Assembly (NCBI RefSeq): GCF_026210795.1
Contig: NC_089437.1
Coordinates: forward strand, 1,798,001-1,862,000
From: Rhizophagus irregularis
Taxonomy: Eukaryota > Glomeromycota > Glomeromycetes > Glomerales > Glomeraceae
DNA: 64,000 nt
Direction: 5' to 3'
Shown piece by piece: positions 24,361 to 36,576 of this stretch; the first letter of the stretch is position 1; each line of letters starts with the position of its first letter. A program made the translations under genes and the position numbers. The notes below the pieces were generated by a model. It was given only the letters and a program-made list of their open reading frames with translations. It ran no database searches and had not been told where the DNA came from.

Positions 24361-25263
24361 AACAACAAATACAAATCGGTCTACTAAATTCCATTTAATT
24401 TTGCATTACATGTTTTTTACTTCGACAGCGCGTCGGTGGACACACTAAATGTCTAAATCATTTACATTCCTTTCTTTTTCTTGCATTTATTGTTAATGCA
24501 TTTAATGACTGTTCCTTTTCATTAAATTGATACTACTTGTACTTAATTATTACATTATTATTCTATTTTTTAACTTGTATCATTTGTGCGGTAGTATTAA
24601 CTTGAAATATTATATTATTAATGAATTGAATTTGAGAAAATTTTTTTTTTCTTTTTACTAATTTTATGTGTAAGATCATTTTTAGCCGTAATTGTGTTAT
24701 AGTCACTCATGATCAATTATAATTAAAATTAGTTCTTTAAATTCTTTAAATGTAAATAAATAAAATAAATTTTTTAAAAAAAACAACAAAACTTTTTGGG
24801 GAGGAGGTGATGAGTGCGTGATGTATGACACTATGTGACAAACATGCTCAGGTGATTAGGTGATAAATAAAATGTACCCCGTCCAAAAATTAGGTGTTGA
24901 GTATACTTCACCTTCACCACACTGGTTTCACTCAACAGGTTGTCGATCATTTAATAAAAAAAACTGGTCTATACTTAAATTTAATTCGTTCGTGAACATG
25001 TTACACAGGCTTAGTTGCAAAAAATTATTTTGCCATTTATTTGTGAAACAGTAAAAAATAACGCCAAGCATATAAAGAAAAGACGCCCCCCACAAATCCT
25101 TAGAAACTATTCTATATTAAGATGATAAATAATAATAATAATAAAAATAATAATAAAAATACTATTAATACACAATTTATACATAATTATATATATAAAA
25201 TTAGCTTTTCTAAAAAAAAAAAAAAAAATTAATTATAAAATAAAAAAAATTTTTAAATCTTAT
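24361..25263. other. Intergenic, between convergent genes
   Basis: Between the coiled-coil gene (+) and the 3' end of the quinone reductase (-). AT-rich; a 64-codon frame near 24860 shows no resemblance to a family. No RNA gene or repeat is recognised. Confidence 0.45.
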
Positions 25264-26461
25264 TTAATCTTGTAATAAACCATCATTTCCACAACATAAC
25301 CAATATTTCTTTGATTTCTTTTTCTTTTCGGTTGATCTAGTTGTGATTTGATTCGTTGTAGGATCACTTGATTCTTCCACTATTTCTTCTTTTTTCTCTT
25401 CGGTATTATTAATACTATAAAAAATTGAGGGGAAAAAGAATAATTGAGAGCAAATAAAATTATGAGAAAAATGAATTGAACTTTTTAAAAACTTTTACAG
25501 AAACTGTGATTTGAAGGGCAAAAAGAGTTTTATTTGTACAATTATTGAAATTAAATAATGCTAACTAATGTACAATAAAATCAATAATTTAAATATATCA
25601 ATATATATACTAATGAATTGATGATATTAAACTATGTTAATCTATTTTTTGCTATAAGATTGCTTACGCTTTTTTTCCATTTACGTAGGCTGAAACAACT
25701 TCAGCGAAATCTTTTCCTTGAAGTCGTGCGGATTCCTTTTCTCTTTCTGAGATTGAGCGGGATGCATCAGATCCAGTTATTGTTCCGCTTCCCCATGGAC
25801 CGCCTCCAATAACTTCGTCGGTTTGACCATAGTAAGGTATTCCGGTTTGAAGTGGAACATAAACCATACCATGATGAGCGAAATAAGTGACAGCAGTGAA
25901 AGCTGTAGTTTCTTGTCCACCATGTTGAGTGGATGTAGAGAAAAAGAGTCCAGCGAATTTTCTATTTAAAGCATTGGTGAACCATAATTGACCAGTACTA
26001 TCCAAAAATGCTTTGAATTGAGCTGGCATAGTACCAAATCGAGTTGGAAATCCAAATAAGAACCCATCTGCTTCCGCAAGTTTAGCAGCTTTTTTATTTA
26101 AAATATATATGTTATTTTATATATATATATATATATATTATGAAATCCTAAAAAATTTAAAAAATAAATCAATTTGAATAATGTTCCTATACCTGTAATA
26201 ATTGGAATATCTGGTTTAGGTGGGGCATGCATTTTATCCAAAATTTCTTGAGAGAGAGTCTCGGGAACTTGGTAAAGTTCAACTTGGACGCTTGGACTAA
26301 CAGATTCAATACCTTTCTTGGCTTCTAAAGCCAATTGGTAGATATGGGTATAGGTGCTATAGCTATTATCGATGATAATAATTTAATTAGTTTTTAAATT
26401 TTTATCAATCGACAAAAAAAAAAATAATTGATACTAACATGACAATAAAGATTTTAACCAT
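25264..26461 (-). CDS. PST2: WrbA-type NAD(P)H:quinone oxidoreductase with Cys tail
   Basis: Flavodoxin-fold enzyme reducing quinones with NAD(P)H using FMN (WrbA/Pst2/Ycp4 family). Exons 26461-26439, 26362-26193, 26088-25668 and 25414-25264 give about 254 residues. The N-terminal KIFIVIYSTYTHIYQLA matches the family's FMN phosphate loop (YYSTYGH type). Then come EADGFLFGFPTRFG, the STSTQHGGQETT loop and GGGPWGSGTI, all family hallmarks. Exon 3 could simply stop at 25664 (205 residues). However, a strong GTAAGC donor lies just before that stop, and splicing to 25414 opens a Lys/Glu-rich tail ending YWLCCGNDGLLQD. The paired cysteines suggest palmitoylation or membrane anchoring, as known for some fungal relatives; this is inference. 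The exon 3 acceptor has a weak polypyrimidine tract. The family call is firm; the C-terminal form needs transcripts. Confidence 0.87.
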
Positions 26462-28561
26462 TTTTACGAGATTATTTTATCAAAAAAATATATATATATA
26501 TATAATTTAATTTGTTTTTTTTTTTAATATATTTTATTCGTTATGAGAATGAATATTCAAGATCTTAACTCGTTTGAGTCCTTTATATACCTTTTTTCAT
26601 CATAAAAAAAAAAATTTTTTTTTTTTCGTCCTAACGTCATGACATTACAAATGTTCAAAAATTACTAAGATCAACATTCTATTAGTAATTAGATTACAAA
26701 TACGTTAGAATTTCTTTATAAATGGGCAGAATTATGTTCAATTTGGCCAACATTATATTATTATAATTTTGGTCAATTTTACTATAGTTATTCATATCAT
26801 TCACAAGATCTACAAACAAATAATTACAAATCTTTGGCAAACCACGTGAAATTGTGAAATTTTTGATTAATAATCAAACCAAATTTTTTGATAAAATTTC
26901 TAATTTTAAATCATCCACTATATATATTGAGGATCTGCAACCATTTTTTTTTATCGATCGATCGAAAAAAGGAAATATAATAATGATAATAATATAATAA
27001 TATAATAATATAAACGAATTCCAAATTATTCTGTTTATCATATATAATAATCATTTTTAATCCAATAATTATGTAATATTTCAAGCTTTTAATAGAAGAA
27101 AAAAACGTACGGAAAAATGAGACAAAAATTAGAATTCTATATTGGAATAAAATTTTTAAAATTTGTAAGCAAATGGGTCAAAATAAATTATAATGTTGAA
27201 CAATTATTCTTTAGTATTATAACAAGTATATTACGATAAATCACAGTATATGAATAATCTTAAATTAATTAATTGGTCGTAAAGTATATAAGGAATTAAA
27301 TTCTTAAATTTCGATTCGGTATTCAAAATAATCAAAATAATTCAGTAGGTTCTTATCGGGATCATTCGGATAAAATGATGACGGGGAATCCGGATATTCC
27401 ATTTTCATCCAGGATTAACTTATGATAACTATTGGTTAAATTGTTGAATTTTTAATAAAAGTAATAATTTTATAAAATTATTTATATTAGTAAAGCCGGA
27501 CCAATTTGATTTTCTATTTAACAAAATCCCCCCCTTCAAAAATTTCAATTTTAAATAGACACCAAAAAAAGCAAAATTTTATCAAAAATTTGGTTTCTTA
27601 TTGATATTAAAAAAAATTTTTATATAACCCTCATATTTTCAAAATTTTAATAGTAAAAAATAATTTAAAAAATTTTTGTAAATTATTTTTGGCCCCACCC
27701 TTTTTTTTTTCAATAAAAATTCTTGTAATCCTATTGGCCTGGCCTAATCAATAAAATTACCAATCCATAAAATAGCTTTCATCGTTTTCTAATATAGATA
27801 AAATAACTTTCATAAATTTCCATCTATATCACTCTTTAGAAATAACTTATATAACGGATACGAAAATAAATTAGAGAACTTTCTAATCCGACATTTTTCT
27901 TACATTTCTTAGAAAATATTAATAAAGATAACCTGATAACTTTTCATCTGTTATTTCGACAAAAATTATTATTATTTATCATGCAGTTAGAACCGTGTAT
28001 CAGAATTAATTTTACACTTCATTGATTTTTATTTATAGTGAACTTTCAGCACTAAAATAATGCATCGATTTTATTTATAGTGAACTTTTAAAAAAATCCT
28101 CAAAAATTCTCGCAACGAATGTCTTATCACGACCACGACCTTTTTAAAGCAACACTTTATTTAGTGCATTTTTTTCGAAATATTAATTTGATATAACCTG
28201 TTTTATCATTGTGATTATCGTTATATTACGGAATTTATCAATTTAATTGCCACTGATATAATAAAATTCTATTTTGTAATAGAACAATAAATAAGTAAAA
28301 TAAAAGCTTAAAGCTTAAATAACAATGAATAGACTAAATAGACTAAATAGACTATATACTTTAGTATCAATGTGAAAAATTCTATAACAGATAAAAGAAA
28401 GTTTAATTATGGCAAAAGCTTATTAAAGTTTAAAGTGTTATATATATATACTGTATATGTTCGAATTATTATTATTATTTCATTTCTTTTCATAACCTTT
28501 CGATTAAAAGTTATTCGACCAATATTTACCCAACTAAATTTCAAAAATAAATATTTTAATA
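26462..28561. other. Divergent intergenic region, WrbA / APC activator
   Basis: About 2.1 kb holding two divergent promoters. It includes TA runs near 26490, a poly-A/poly-T junction at about 26608-26630, a CACGTG at 26843-26848, and a directly repeated stretch around ATTTTATTTATAGTGAACTTT at about 28025 and 28065. A possible weak inverted-repeat element at about 27490-27760 (GCCGGACCAAT / ATTGGCCTGGC ends) is too degenerate to call. Confidence 0.4.
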
Positions 28562-30680
28562 ATGTATCAACAAGAAAATAAATCAATTTTTACTTTTCCG
28601 AGGAGTTCTTCATCTTCACAAGGAAGTGTTTTAAACGCGTCTAACGATATATCGTTTGGACATGCAGTAAATTCTCAACAAGGAAATGGAATAGGGCACT
28701 CTTACAGGGATAGGTATTAATTAATATACGCAATTTTATATTCATCAAAGTATCAAATAGCATTTTTTTCGTAAAATGTTATAAACATTGATAAATATAA
28801 TTATCGCGTTTAAAAAAAAAATAATTTTGAAGATTTATTCCTGTCAGAAGTGAAGATATGATATCCGAATTCCAGAGACGTTCTGCATCTACAAAACAGC
28901 AAAATCGAAAGAGAAAATTATCTGAAGCTGATAATGATCAAGGTAAATAATTTATATTGATTTATTATTATACCTTTCATTAATTTAACAAAACTTTTTT
29001 CTCATTATAGAAAGTGACCGCCTTCGCAAAATAATTGTACAACGAATTATGTTCCCTACTCGTTCTATTAATGATGAGATTACTAAGAATATTGATGCCA
29101 GTTCGGTTTCTTCTACCGATAATATTTTAAATTTTCAAAAGTCGTTTAATCGACGACCTGGATTTATTGATACACCTTACAGAGAAACTTACGCTACAAC
29201 CCCGTTCTCACATGATATTGAGAAATTGATGGTGGCACCACAAAAATCAAACAGAAAAATTAATCCACAACCATATCAAATGCTTGCTTTCTGCAATGAT
29301 TTAACACTCAAGGTTAATTTTGCAATTGAGATTATATTATCAAGAACATATGTAAATATTAATTTAATTATGTTCAAATTATGTAGGATGATTTTTATTT
29401 GAACATTGTTGATTGGTCCTCGTTTGATACGTTAAGTTTGGGGCTAGATTGTAGCGTTTATTTATGGAATACCGGAACCTCAAAGGTTAGTATTACATAA
29501 GTCGGATTTCTTTTTTTATTTAAAATACACATAGATAATCGAATACATTAAATTGAATTTAAAGATGACGAAATTATGTGATTTGGGATTTCCATATACT
29601 ATCTCATCAGTCAAATGGTTTCCTCAGGTTTACCTTAATTATGTATATATATATATATATTAATCATGAAGATTTATATTGAATTTTATTTTATTTTTTT
29701 TTAATAGAACTTTCAACTTGCTGTTGGAACGACAGAAGGAAAAGTTCAAATTTGGGACGCGCAAAAACTTATGAAAGTTCGTGACTTTGACGGACACAGA
29801 TCACGTGTCGGTAAATAATCAAAAAATTTTAAAAAAATATTGAAAGTAGAATATTATTATAATTCATTATAATATAGGAACTCTTGAGTGGAATAAAAAT
29901 ATTTTAAGTACTGGTAGTGGAGATCGTATTATTTACCATAGGGATCAAAGGAGTCCTGATGACTACATTCAAGCTTTCACCGGACATAAATCCGAGGTAT
30001 TAATCATTTTTTAATGAAAAAAATATACATTATGATTGATAATTTTCGATCTTACAACTTAGGTTTGCGGATTGAAATGGAATTTAGAAGGAGATCAATT
30101 AGCAAGTGGAGGTAATGCTAACGAGCTATTTTTGTGGGAAGGCATGAACCCCACTTCAGTTCGAAAACTAGAAGGTCACAAAGCTGCAATTCGTGCTATT
30201 TCATGGAGTCCTCATGCTCGTAACTTATTGGCTAGTGGGGGTGGCCATTTAGATCGTCAGATACGTTTCTGGAATACAGTTGATGGAAGGACTTTGGCGT
30301 GTTATAATGCCAAGTCTCAGGTTATTATAATTAAAGAAATTCTTATTAATTTACATTTGTATTTTACTAAATGATGAAATTATATTTAGGTTTGTAACTT
30401 ACAATGGTCGTCAACGGTGAATGAAATAGTTTCAACACACGGGTGGTGGAAAAATGATGTTATGATTTGGAAATATCCATCAATGCAAAAAATTGCTACG
30501 TTAAAAGGCCATACTTATCGTGTTCTTTATTTTTCAATTTCACCAAATGGAGAAGACATAGTAACTGGAGCTGGTGGTGACGATAATACTTTAAGATTCT
30601 GGAAGATTTTTAATACTCCAAGTAAGAACAAAAAGACAGAAAACAAATGTTCATGGAAACTCGATGGTCTTATTCGTTAG
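28562..30680 (+). CDS. CDH1: APC/C activator, Cdc20/Cdh1 (fizzy-related) family
   Basis: Nine exons (28562-28713, 28833-28942, 29011-29312, 29387-29485, 29565-29627, 29708-29810, 29878-29996, 30063-30320, 30390-30680) join in frame to about 498 residues. The C-box DRFIPVR is formed across the first splice. The protein ends in Ile-Arg, the IR tail that docks on APC/C. Between them lie seven WD repeats starting DDFYLNIVDWSSFDTLSLGL, with CGLKWNLEGDQLASGGNANEL, ASGGGHLDRQIRFWNT and VTGAGGDDNTLRFWK. The activator recruits destruction-box substrates to the anaphase-promoting complex, driving mitotic or meiotic exit. DDFYLN and CNLQWSSTVNEIVSTHG favour the Cdh1/Fzr or meiotic Ama1-like branch over Cdc20. 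The sequence is more divergent than typical Cdh1 in the KILDAP-like region (RKINPQPYQML), so the exact branch is uncertain. Confidence 0.9.
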
Positions 30681-31370
30681 GCAAATTATTTTATAGACGA
30701 GTGTATATATAATTTATTTACTATATTTGAGGTATAATAAGTAGTATTATAAAATAAAATTTATATTTTATAATTCGTGTCTTTGTATATACTGTATATG
30801 TATTGCATTTTATTTTCATTGTATAAAATCCGAATAATATCCTGTCATTTTAAATCGTTAACCATACTTTGTAGTATTTAGTGTTAATTGATAAATGGGC
30901 TTTTTGCAATAGAAAGGGGGGAAACTACCGGAAAAATTAAATTTATATTTATATACTAAAAATGCTCCAAATATTGTAAATTAGCATTAATTAAAAAAAT
31001 TTTTTTTTTAGCAGTTTCCCTCCTTTCTATTGCAAAGAGTTTATATGGATGACTCAATAATAATGTAACGAAAAAAGTAGTCTCGGTCTTCTAATTCACA
31101 ATAATCTTCTAATTCACAATAATAAAATTTCTGTTGTTTTATATACAGTAAATCCTTTACAAGAGGTTATTTATTTATATAACATCGATATTCCATTGTT
31201 TAATCACATAAAAATTCTTTAAGTTATTCAAAAAAAGCAAATAAGCTGAAAATATCACAGCAACTGAATGAATGTTTTTATTACATATCAAAAAAAATAA
31301 AATGAATATGTACAGTACATTAAAATTGATTTATACATTCGCATCCCTCTAGCAGTGGTAGTGATTAATA
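30681..31370. other. Intergenic with a small foldback element
   Basis: 3' flank of the APC activator. It contains the foldback at 30900-31039 and otherwise AT-rich sequence without a gene. Confidence 0.45.
30900..31039. mobile_element. 140-bp foldback / MITE-like inverted repeat
   Basis: The left arm begins CTTTTTGCAATAGAAAGG and continues to GAAACT; the right arm is its inverse complement (AGTTTCCC to TATTGCAAAGAG), about 27 bp with two or three mismatches. The 85-bp loop is AT-rich. No convincing target-site duplication flanks it, so the superfamily is open; it could also be a hairpin left by another process. Confidence 0.6.
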
Positions 31371-32389
31371 TGGTGTAAACAGGGTTGTAAAATCTAAGCA
31401 AGCAACCAAGCAACTAAGCATGGTATCATTATACTTAACCAAGTGTTGGCATTGGCGGCCAGAATACAGTATAATAATCATAAGGTAAGAATTACTTGAA
31501 GAAACGTAAACAATTTGTTGAGAATAGAAACAGAACAGAATATTTGGATTATAATCTTAATATTGAGATTGAGTATATTTGGCATTAAATAATATAAAAT
31601 TTTTTGTAAATGGGCATATTTTTTGGCTAGAAATATAAATTATAAAAACCCGACCTGGCTCAAACTATATATTTAATAGTTAATATTTTTAAAATTTTAA
31701 AAATTGAAATAATTACTATAGTTACTATATGCAGCACTATATGACAGTACTTGATATAATTATATTAAATCACTAATTTTCAATTTTACTATTTAATAAA
31801 TATAGGGTAAATTTAGATCTCGCGATGTTTAAATCTCGCCTTTATTCCAAAAAAGGATATTTTTATGCCGATCATTTAATTCTGGCCAGAATTAAATACG
31901 TCACGTGATTTAACGAAAAAAAACCCTGAAAGAAAGTTTTGTCAAACCCATCTTTGATGCTTTAAATAAATTTACAGAGCAGGGAAAAATACACATAATA
32001 AATATTTTTAAAAAGTTTCCATATTAAGAATTTCTTTTTTTGTTACAGGATGCAAAATTTTAACATAATATACACTTTTCTTTAATAAAATAAACATTCC
32101 AAAATAAGCACTTCTTACTAGAATTAATTTTAACTTACATTATGATGAGCAAACTTGATTGGTAATTGGCATTATATGCAAAAAGAAGGTGCTATTTTTG
32201 AAATTTTATAGTAAAAAAAAATCTTATAAATAATATATAATATAAGAACTTCTTTACTATTTTCAAACAAAATTTCAAATTTATTAGCAATTTCCCCAAT
32301 TCTTTTTGTTTTATAATTTTATCTTAAATAGTTTATTATAGGATAAAAAATACAAATAACAAAAGTAAAAAGTATAAATAATAGTTATT

Positions 32390-32730
32390 TAAAATGTTTT
32401 TTAAAAAAAAATAAAAAATAATTAAATATAAAGTTTATATTATTATAAACTAAATTTTTATTAATATAATATATTTTAATTCTTTAAATTTTATACTTAA
32501 TTATAAATTATCTATACTTATAATAAAATAATAAAATTAATAATAATTTATTAAATAATTTTATAATTAAAATATTATTTGGAATTTAAAATTTAAGTTA
32601 TAATAAAATTAAAAATTTGGAATTTGATACTATATATATTATATAAAAAATTTAGAATTTAGAATTTGAAATAATTTAGAATTGGCAATTTTAAATTTAA
32701 ATTATATATAAATATTTAAGAACAACATTT
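32390..32730. repeat. Nearly pure A+T stretch inside the TIR element
   Basis: About 340 bp with very few G or C bases, made of short words such as TTTAAATT and AATAATTT. It is low-complexity and shows no tandem unit of fixed length. Confidence 0.6.
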
Positions 32731-33234
32731 TTTTATACAATTATTAATCTTAGCCTATTATATTACTTTAATAATAAAACAATGGATTGAAAAAATCACA
32801 AGGTATTACTATTGCAAATAAACATTTCAGTTTTGAGTTTTTCTTTAAATAGATTAATTAATTCTACTTTGACAAACAATCAAAATTTTCTGACTACTTG
32901 TTAGCATTATGTAAAACTTATATTTAAGTAGATTTTTAATAATAAAAGCAGTTTTAATAAACCAGTAAGTTTATTTTATACCTATTCCTTAAACTGTTTT
33001 GCAGCCAAATTTGCCTGCAATTTTGTTTTTTAATTAAAGGCACTTAAATATCTTAAAATATTTTATTATATAAACCAATGTTTTTGTAATAAATTCTATA
33101 GTATTTTTTAAGTAAAAATTGAAAAAAAAAGTTCAATTTAATTTAATGATTTTTTAAAAGTAAATGATCAACAAATTATAACAAATAGTAGTTAAATTTT
33201 TCAAATTGAAATATCTTTTATTCATTAATCCTAG

Positions 33235-33460
33235 AAATATAAAATTACCACCATTTGATGCGTCTTAATAGGAAGAATCTGATAGAAATAAAATTGTCCT
33301 TCTACAAATATTATGTAACAGGATAACTTATAAAATCTAAAAATTTATAAATTGATATAACTTTTTATTTATCAATTTTAGAGTTATGATTTTATTACCA
33401 TTAAATGCGCCTTAATAAGAGGAATCTAACAAATATAATTTCATCTTTTTATGATCACTA
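33235..33460. repeat. Imperfect direct repeat inside the TIR element
   Basis: Two copies of a unit of about 75 bp, beginning near 33240 and 33385, share a word close to ATTACCA then GCGTCTTAATAGGAAGAATC (second copy GCGCCTTAATAAGAGGAATC). Purpose unknown; it may be subterminal repeat structure or an older insertion. Confidence 0.5.
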
Positions 33461-35107
33461 GATCTTAAGATATTTTAAAAATTCAAAAATTTTTAAAATG
33501 AATTTTAACCCTTACAGTTTAAAGAATAATAATTTTTATCTACCACTTTCCACTCCTTCTTTTTTATATATATATTCTGATTAATTTACTAATATGATTC
33601 TAATTATTTAATCTATCTTACAAGGCTATATTATTACATATATATTAAATCTGTAATTATTATTAGCTTCCTTTTTTAAATATTTAAAAATTTTTATTAA
33701 TGATATATAATTTATTTTATTTATTTAACTTTATTTTACATTATTTTATTTATTTTTATTATATTACCATTTTATTATTATATTATTTTAGTTAATGCTT
33801 TATTATCATCTTTATTATAGTTAATTTTATAGAGTATAACTAGACTGACTTATTTGGAATTTTATTTTGTAATAATCTAGTAATATTATATCTCCTTTAC
33901 TATTTGTTAAGTAGAACGTATGCTGATTCTTAAAAAAAAGAAAATTATATTACTTTAAATTATATAAAATTATACAATTGTTTAATTACTTATAATAATA
34001 TTATTGTTTATTTTTATCACTTATTTTATTAGTTATTTTTACATTAATTTTTATATATTTTGCTATTATTGTATTTTTGAATTTATATTATAAAAAAATA
34101 TAAATTAATCAAATAATAGAAAATAAATAAAATAAATAATAAACGTGAATTATACTTTAAAAATCAAACCTTATAATATTAATAATAAAATAAAAGACTT
34201 TCAATACTTATATTATAAATTTACTTTAAAATTAATTTTACTGAAACTGGAGAAATTTGGCATAGTAATTTATTTATATTTTTTTTTTATATTATCAGAT
34301 TCATTAAAAATAAGTAATATAATATTATACAGATTATAGCAAAAATTATAGTAATTAGTTTTTTAATATAAACTTTATAATAAAGTTATGGAATTCTTTT
34401 ATTTTGCAAATAATCTATTTCTAATCTGCATTAACATATAATTCAATTTGATTGCATGCAATTATTGTAATTTTACTATTGATAACTATACTATTTTCAA
34501 AGTTATTTTACTCCTTTCTGAAGAAACTAAGAAATGGCTCATAATTTTTTTTTTTCTGTATTTCCATTTTCTTAATATGTTTACTTTAAATCCAAATTCT
34601 CACTAGGATTTGAGACAAGGAAAACTTATTAAAAATAATCTTTATATTATCTCAAACATTATGGAAGTTGTTAATTTATATCTTTATTATAATAAAAAAT
34701 TCAAATAATCCAAAATTATTAGTTAGTAAAAAATACATATATTCTAAGGTTTTCCACTTGGTTAAGTATAATGAACCATACTTAGTTGATTGCTTGCTTA
34801 GATTTCACAACCCTGTTTACACCATATTCTTAATGAAAATTAAAAAAAAGTGAAATGTAGTATGATATTTAGAATGTTATAAAATTAACTAATGTCTATT
34901 TGAAATTACTTTTTAAATGAGCATCTCGTTGTTTAATTTGGTATAATAAGTAATAGGAAGTTATGACCAAATTAAGAAGCGGTGTTCTCATCGCTATTAA
35001 AAGAGCAGGTGTTGTTAAGTTATTGATCTATAAATAAAATTAAAGTATTAAATGAATCAAAATGGAAACAATAATATATAAAATTACTAAAGACACATAG
35101 ATACATA

Positions 35108-35238
35108 CAGTTAGAACTCACCCTCCAGTTCACTGAATTTATAATTTGATATAACGATTTTATATGTTCATATATGAAGATAAAATCTTTTTATCATGAA
35201 ATTCGTTATTTCATAGCTGTTATATCGAGTTCTGACTG
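35108..35238. mobile_element. 131-bp pogo/mariner-like MITE
   Basis: Ends CAGTTAGAACTC and (inverse) CAGTCAGAACTC, each flanked outside by TA (35106-35107 and 35239-35240). Both arms contain a GATATAAC word at different offsets, and the centre is a second palindrome around TTCATATATGAA. A TA duplication plus CAGT-type termini is the signature of Tc1/mariner/pogo-derived MITEs. Non-coding. Confidence 0.8.
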
Positions 35239-35240
35239 TA

Positions 35241-36275
35241 TACCAGATTCATCGAGATAATCCTTCATTTTCTATTAATCATGAAGTTCAAAGATAATCA
35301 AGAATCGGAAGGAAATCTACTGTTTCGTTTAAACTGAACTCTTTATTAGCAGTCTGCAAGAACTTCATCGAATAACCCTTACTGGTAATCTGCGATGCGT
35401 TTCTATGTTGCAAATATGCCTTTATAGTACCCAATCTTTAACATTTATCTTGATATTCTCAGGCAGGCCTGCTAAAAGGCGATCTAGTAATCTGATTTTA
35501 AACATATACAGTATGTATACTATTACTACTATAAATTGATTTTTTTTTGTTTTATCCAGTTTTTCAAGCGTGGATTGTATCATGTGCTAAAATATTTAGG
35601 TTGGATTAGAAGGATACTTAATCAAGTACTGATGTACCTTATCACTTCATTGTATAATGAAAAGGTCTAGTAGATCGGTCCATCTTGCTGACGAGATTTT
35701 AAGGGTTAAAATTACAAAATGGGAAATATTATGATTCCTATATTTAATATTCAACAGCCTATACGGCCAAAATAATTTTTAAAAATAATTTAAATGATTT
35801 ACAATATTTATTAAATTTATACACCACCTTTGATTCTGGACATGATCTGAATCATAACAAATTTAACTTTCAATTTAGTTTACTGGATTATTCACATGGA
35901 TCCCGCAGCGTACATTTTCGCGATAGGCGCAATAAAAGCTCATACGACTTCATAGATTGCGCGTTAAACTTTTATGAATAATGTGCATATGAATAATCAA
36001 TTTTCAACAGTCTTTCTAAATGGAACGCTTTATTAAATTAAATTACAATAAACTTATACATTTATGAAAACACAGCAGGACGAACCCATTATGCCACTTA
36101 GCTAAGGCTTAATTCTAAGATTCCTATCTAATATATAAATAGATGCAACAAATTATAAACAAAAATGAACTGTCTAACTACAAATTTAAATTGTGTTACG
36201 TGATTACAAATCTACTGGTTTATAATTTTCAATCGCTGTTTCTCCTAACCGTCTTTGTCGAGTACCAAAAATTTT
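35241..36275. other. Intergenic, repeat-derived appearance
   Basis: No gene. One weak inverted pair, GATTATTCACATG near 35886 and CATATGAATAATC near 35990, brackets about 115 bp with higher GC (CGCGATAGGCGCAAT) and could be a degraded MITE. Otherwise unassigned. Confidence 0.35.
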
Positions 36276-36576
36276 TTAGTATATTTTCCGTTCGAGTTTT
36301 ATAAAACTTGGTCTGGATTTTTTTTTTCAAAAAAAAAATAAAAAACAAAATAAATTTTGCTGACATACCGATTGCGTATTTGCTTTGGATTGTATTGAGG
36401 GAGCAATTTATTTATTCTCGCAAAGCTTCTGGGCAAATGGTTCCCTTCCGACATACCTCGTTTAATTATTGAATCGACCTAAAAAGGAACAATATTTTTC
36501 TTTAATTGGTTAAACAAAATATTTATTCATTTAATTTTTTTTTTTAACATACGACTGTATTAAGATATTTTTTCAT
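36276..36576 (-). pseudogene. Small Myb/SANT-like fragment
   Basis: Three short exons on the minus strand, 36576-36553, 36478-36369 and 36312-36276, join with canonical sites to about 56 residues. The middle exon reads SEGNHLPRSFARINKLLPQY then NPKQIRNR, the pattern of the second and third helices of a Myb/SANT-type DNA-binding repeat (I-x-x-x-LP-x-x-x-PKQIRNR). Full-length relatives are far longer, so this looks like the front end of a truncated gene rather than a working factor. The last exon is the least certain part. Confidence 0.45.

Larger units (their letters stand above)
31371..34824. mobile_element. 3.45-kb terminal-inverted-repeat element, non-autonomous
   Basis: The left end (31371-31445) begins TGGTGTAAACAGGG and the right end (34755-34824) is its inverse complement over about 70-75 bp, differing by one 4-5 base indel and a few substitutions. 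Both ends are flanked by TA (31369-31370 and 34825-34826); ATAT on both sides is an alternative 4-bp duplication. The inside is extremely AT-rich and holds no frame longer than about 65 codons and no recognisable transposase, so it is a non-autonomous or gutted DNA transposon. An internal imperfect direct repeat of about 75 bp lies near 33240 and 33385. The superfamily is not settled. Confidence 0.75.

Noticed and set aside
27490-27760. Possible inverted-repeat element with GCCGGACCAAT / ATTGGCCTGGC ends
   Set aside because: Arms match over only about ten bases with gaps and no target-site duplication is visible.
31371-34824. Calling the large TIR element a hAT transposon because of CAGGGTTG near its end
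   Set aside because: The inverted match continues outward from CAGGG through TGGTGTAAA, and the 8 bases beside CAGGG on each side are inverted rather than direct repeats, so they cannot be a hAT target-site duplication.
35560-35700. Possible LINE-like coding trace
   Set aside because: Only a few residues in each frame look protein-like and no reverse-transcriptase motif is present.
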